Shown piece by piece: positions 55,496 through 56,109 of a DNA stretch of 56,109 nt (its first letter is position 1; every line of letters starts with the position of its first letter). Position numbers and translations under genes: made by a program. Source of the stretch: Bacteroidota bacterium (lineage in GTDB: Bacteria; Bacteroidota; Bacteroidia; Chitinophagales; Saprospiraceae); the NCBI GenBank assembly GCA_024743405.1, contig JANSWP010000046.1, positions 1 to 56,109 on the forward strand, written 5' to 3'. The notes under the pieces were generated by a model. The model saw nothing but the letters and a program-made list of their open reading frames with translations, was not told where the DNA came from and ran no database searches.

Positions 55496-56109
55496 CTTTG
55501 AATTGTACCTAATGGAATTGAAACAAAGTGAATATGCTATTAAATGTGATACAGTTAATACTTTGAATTGTACCTAATGGAATTGAAACTTGTAATCAGA
55601 TACAGTCGTTGCTTCTACGAGATATTCTTTGAATTGTACCTAATGGAATTGAAACTTTGGACATGACAATGATATAGGGTGGAGAGTTTCTCTTTGAATT
55701 GTACCTAATGGAATTGAAACTTGGTGTGCCCGCCAAATCTGCCGTCCAAATTGTACTTTGAATTGTACCTAATGGAATTGAAACTTTTTACGGGGCATGC
55801 TTCGCCCGTAAAATTTAAAAGCTTTGAATTGTACCTAATGGAAATGAATCTAGGTTGGAAACGTTCCTAAAGTTTCAGTTTTGTAACTTTGAATTGTACC
55901 TAATGGAATTGAAACCCCTCTAATTCTATTTCCGTTTCCTGTATTTCTCCCTTTGAATTGTACCTAATGGAATTGAAACTTGTTTTAGCTTTAAAAAAAC
56001 ATTTCAAGTTACTCACTTTGAATTGTACCTAATGGAATTGAAACTAGGTTGGAAACGTTCCTAGAGTTTCAGTTTTGTAACTTTGAATTGTACCTAATGG
56101 AATTGAAAC
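55496..56109 (+). CRISPR. Type I-B CRISPR array, 10 repeats and 9 spacers, open at the right edge
   Basis: Repeats are 29 bp, beginning CTTTGAATTGTACC and ending GGAATTGAAAC, at 55496, 55561, 55627, 55692, 55756, 55822, 55887, 55951, 56016 and 56081. Spacers are 36, 37, 36, 35, 37, 36, 35, 36 and 36 bp. Nine repeats are identical; the sixth has two substitutions near its 3' end. Spacers 6 and 9 differ by one base. The last repeat ends on the last base of the window, so the array probably continues. The 3' end predicts an ATTGAAAC 5' handle and transcription in the plus direction, with the newest spacers at the left. Confidence 0.99.
55822..55850 (+). repeat. Degenerate CRISPR repeat 6
   Basis: Its 3' end reads GGAAATGAATC where the other nine read GGAATTGAAAC. 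Both changes lie in the predicted 8-nt crRNA handle; the remaining 27 bases are unchanged. Confidence 0.95.

Overview
The window reads as a low-GC chromosomal segment of a member of the Bacteroidota, most plausibly a Saprospirales/Lewinella-like marine bacterium (the order is an inference; the phylum is well supported). Evidence: three secreted proteins with type IX secretion (T9SS) C-terminal sorting domains, a SusC/SusD pair, lipoproteins with short lipoboxes, a tRNA-queuosine mannosyltransferase homologue, a periplasmic-propeller sensor fused to a cyclase, and the near absence of Shine-Dalgarno sequences.

Layout. 1-1.55 kb: 3' end of a repeat-rich surface protein with an S74 self-cleaving chaperone domain, then a LuxR-type regulator that looks 5'-truncated. 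1.7-9.2 kb: tRNA-Gln, an alpha/beta hydrolase, a large subtilisin with T9SS signal and a secreted Asp-box protein with T9SS signal. 9.2-16 kb: a dense cluster of hairpins, a sensor-adenylate cyclase, the E2 subunit of pyruvate dehydrogenase and a secreted thioredoxin-fold protein. 16-23.7 kb: housekeeping and signalling genes (agmatinase, flippase, CBS protein, TM2/TPR/SHOCT protein, SpoIIE phosphatase, queuosine mannosyltransferase, hydrolase). 23.7-36.1 kb: a minus-strand nutrient-uptake cluster of SusC, SusD and two tandem paralogous FG-GAP/UnbV lipoproteins, with an elaborate multi-hairpin element between the paralogues. 36.6-41.1 kb: retropepsin-like protease with PDZ domain, a lone TonB-plug lipoprotein, and a dipeptidyl peptidase IV broken by a one-base frameshift at an A AAA AAG heptamer. 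41.2-44.6 kb: initiator tRNA, a tyrosine recombinase, a DEDDh exonuclease, a WYL regulator and an unreported 47-residue GG-type peptide.

46.4-56.1 kb is a complete type I-B CRISPR-Cas locus, cas6-cas8b-cas7-cas5-cas3-cas4-cas1-cas2, all on the plus strand and tightly packed, followed by a leader and an array of 10 repeats and 9 spacers that runs to the last base of the window and probably beyond. Cas6 processes the transcript; Cas8b, Cas7, Cas5 and probably an internally translated Cas11 form Cascade; Cas3 degrades the target; Cas4-Cas1-Cas2 acquire spacers. The WYL protein upstream is a candidate regulator, and repeated motifs in the cas6 upstream region are candidate operators.

The signals I find most worth a second look are: a spacer present twice with one substitution, one copy preceded by a repeat mutated only in its crRNA handle; a palindromic insert that breaks an otherwise compact cas operon between cas4 and cas1; the slippery-site frameshift in dipeptidyl peptidase IV; the small GG peptide; and two intergenic multi-hairpin elements. 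No wholly new defence system is evident. No database search was possible, so family names rest on motif recognition.
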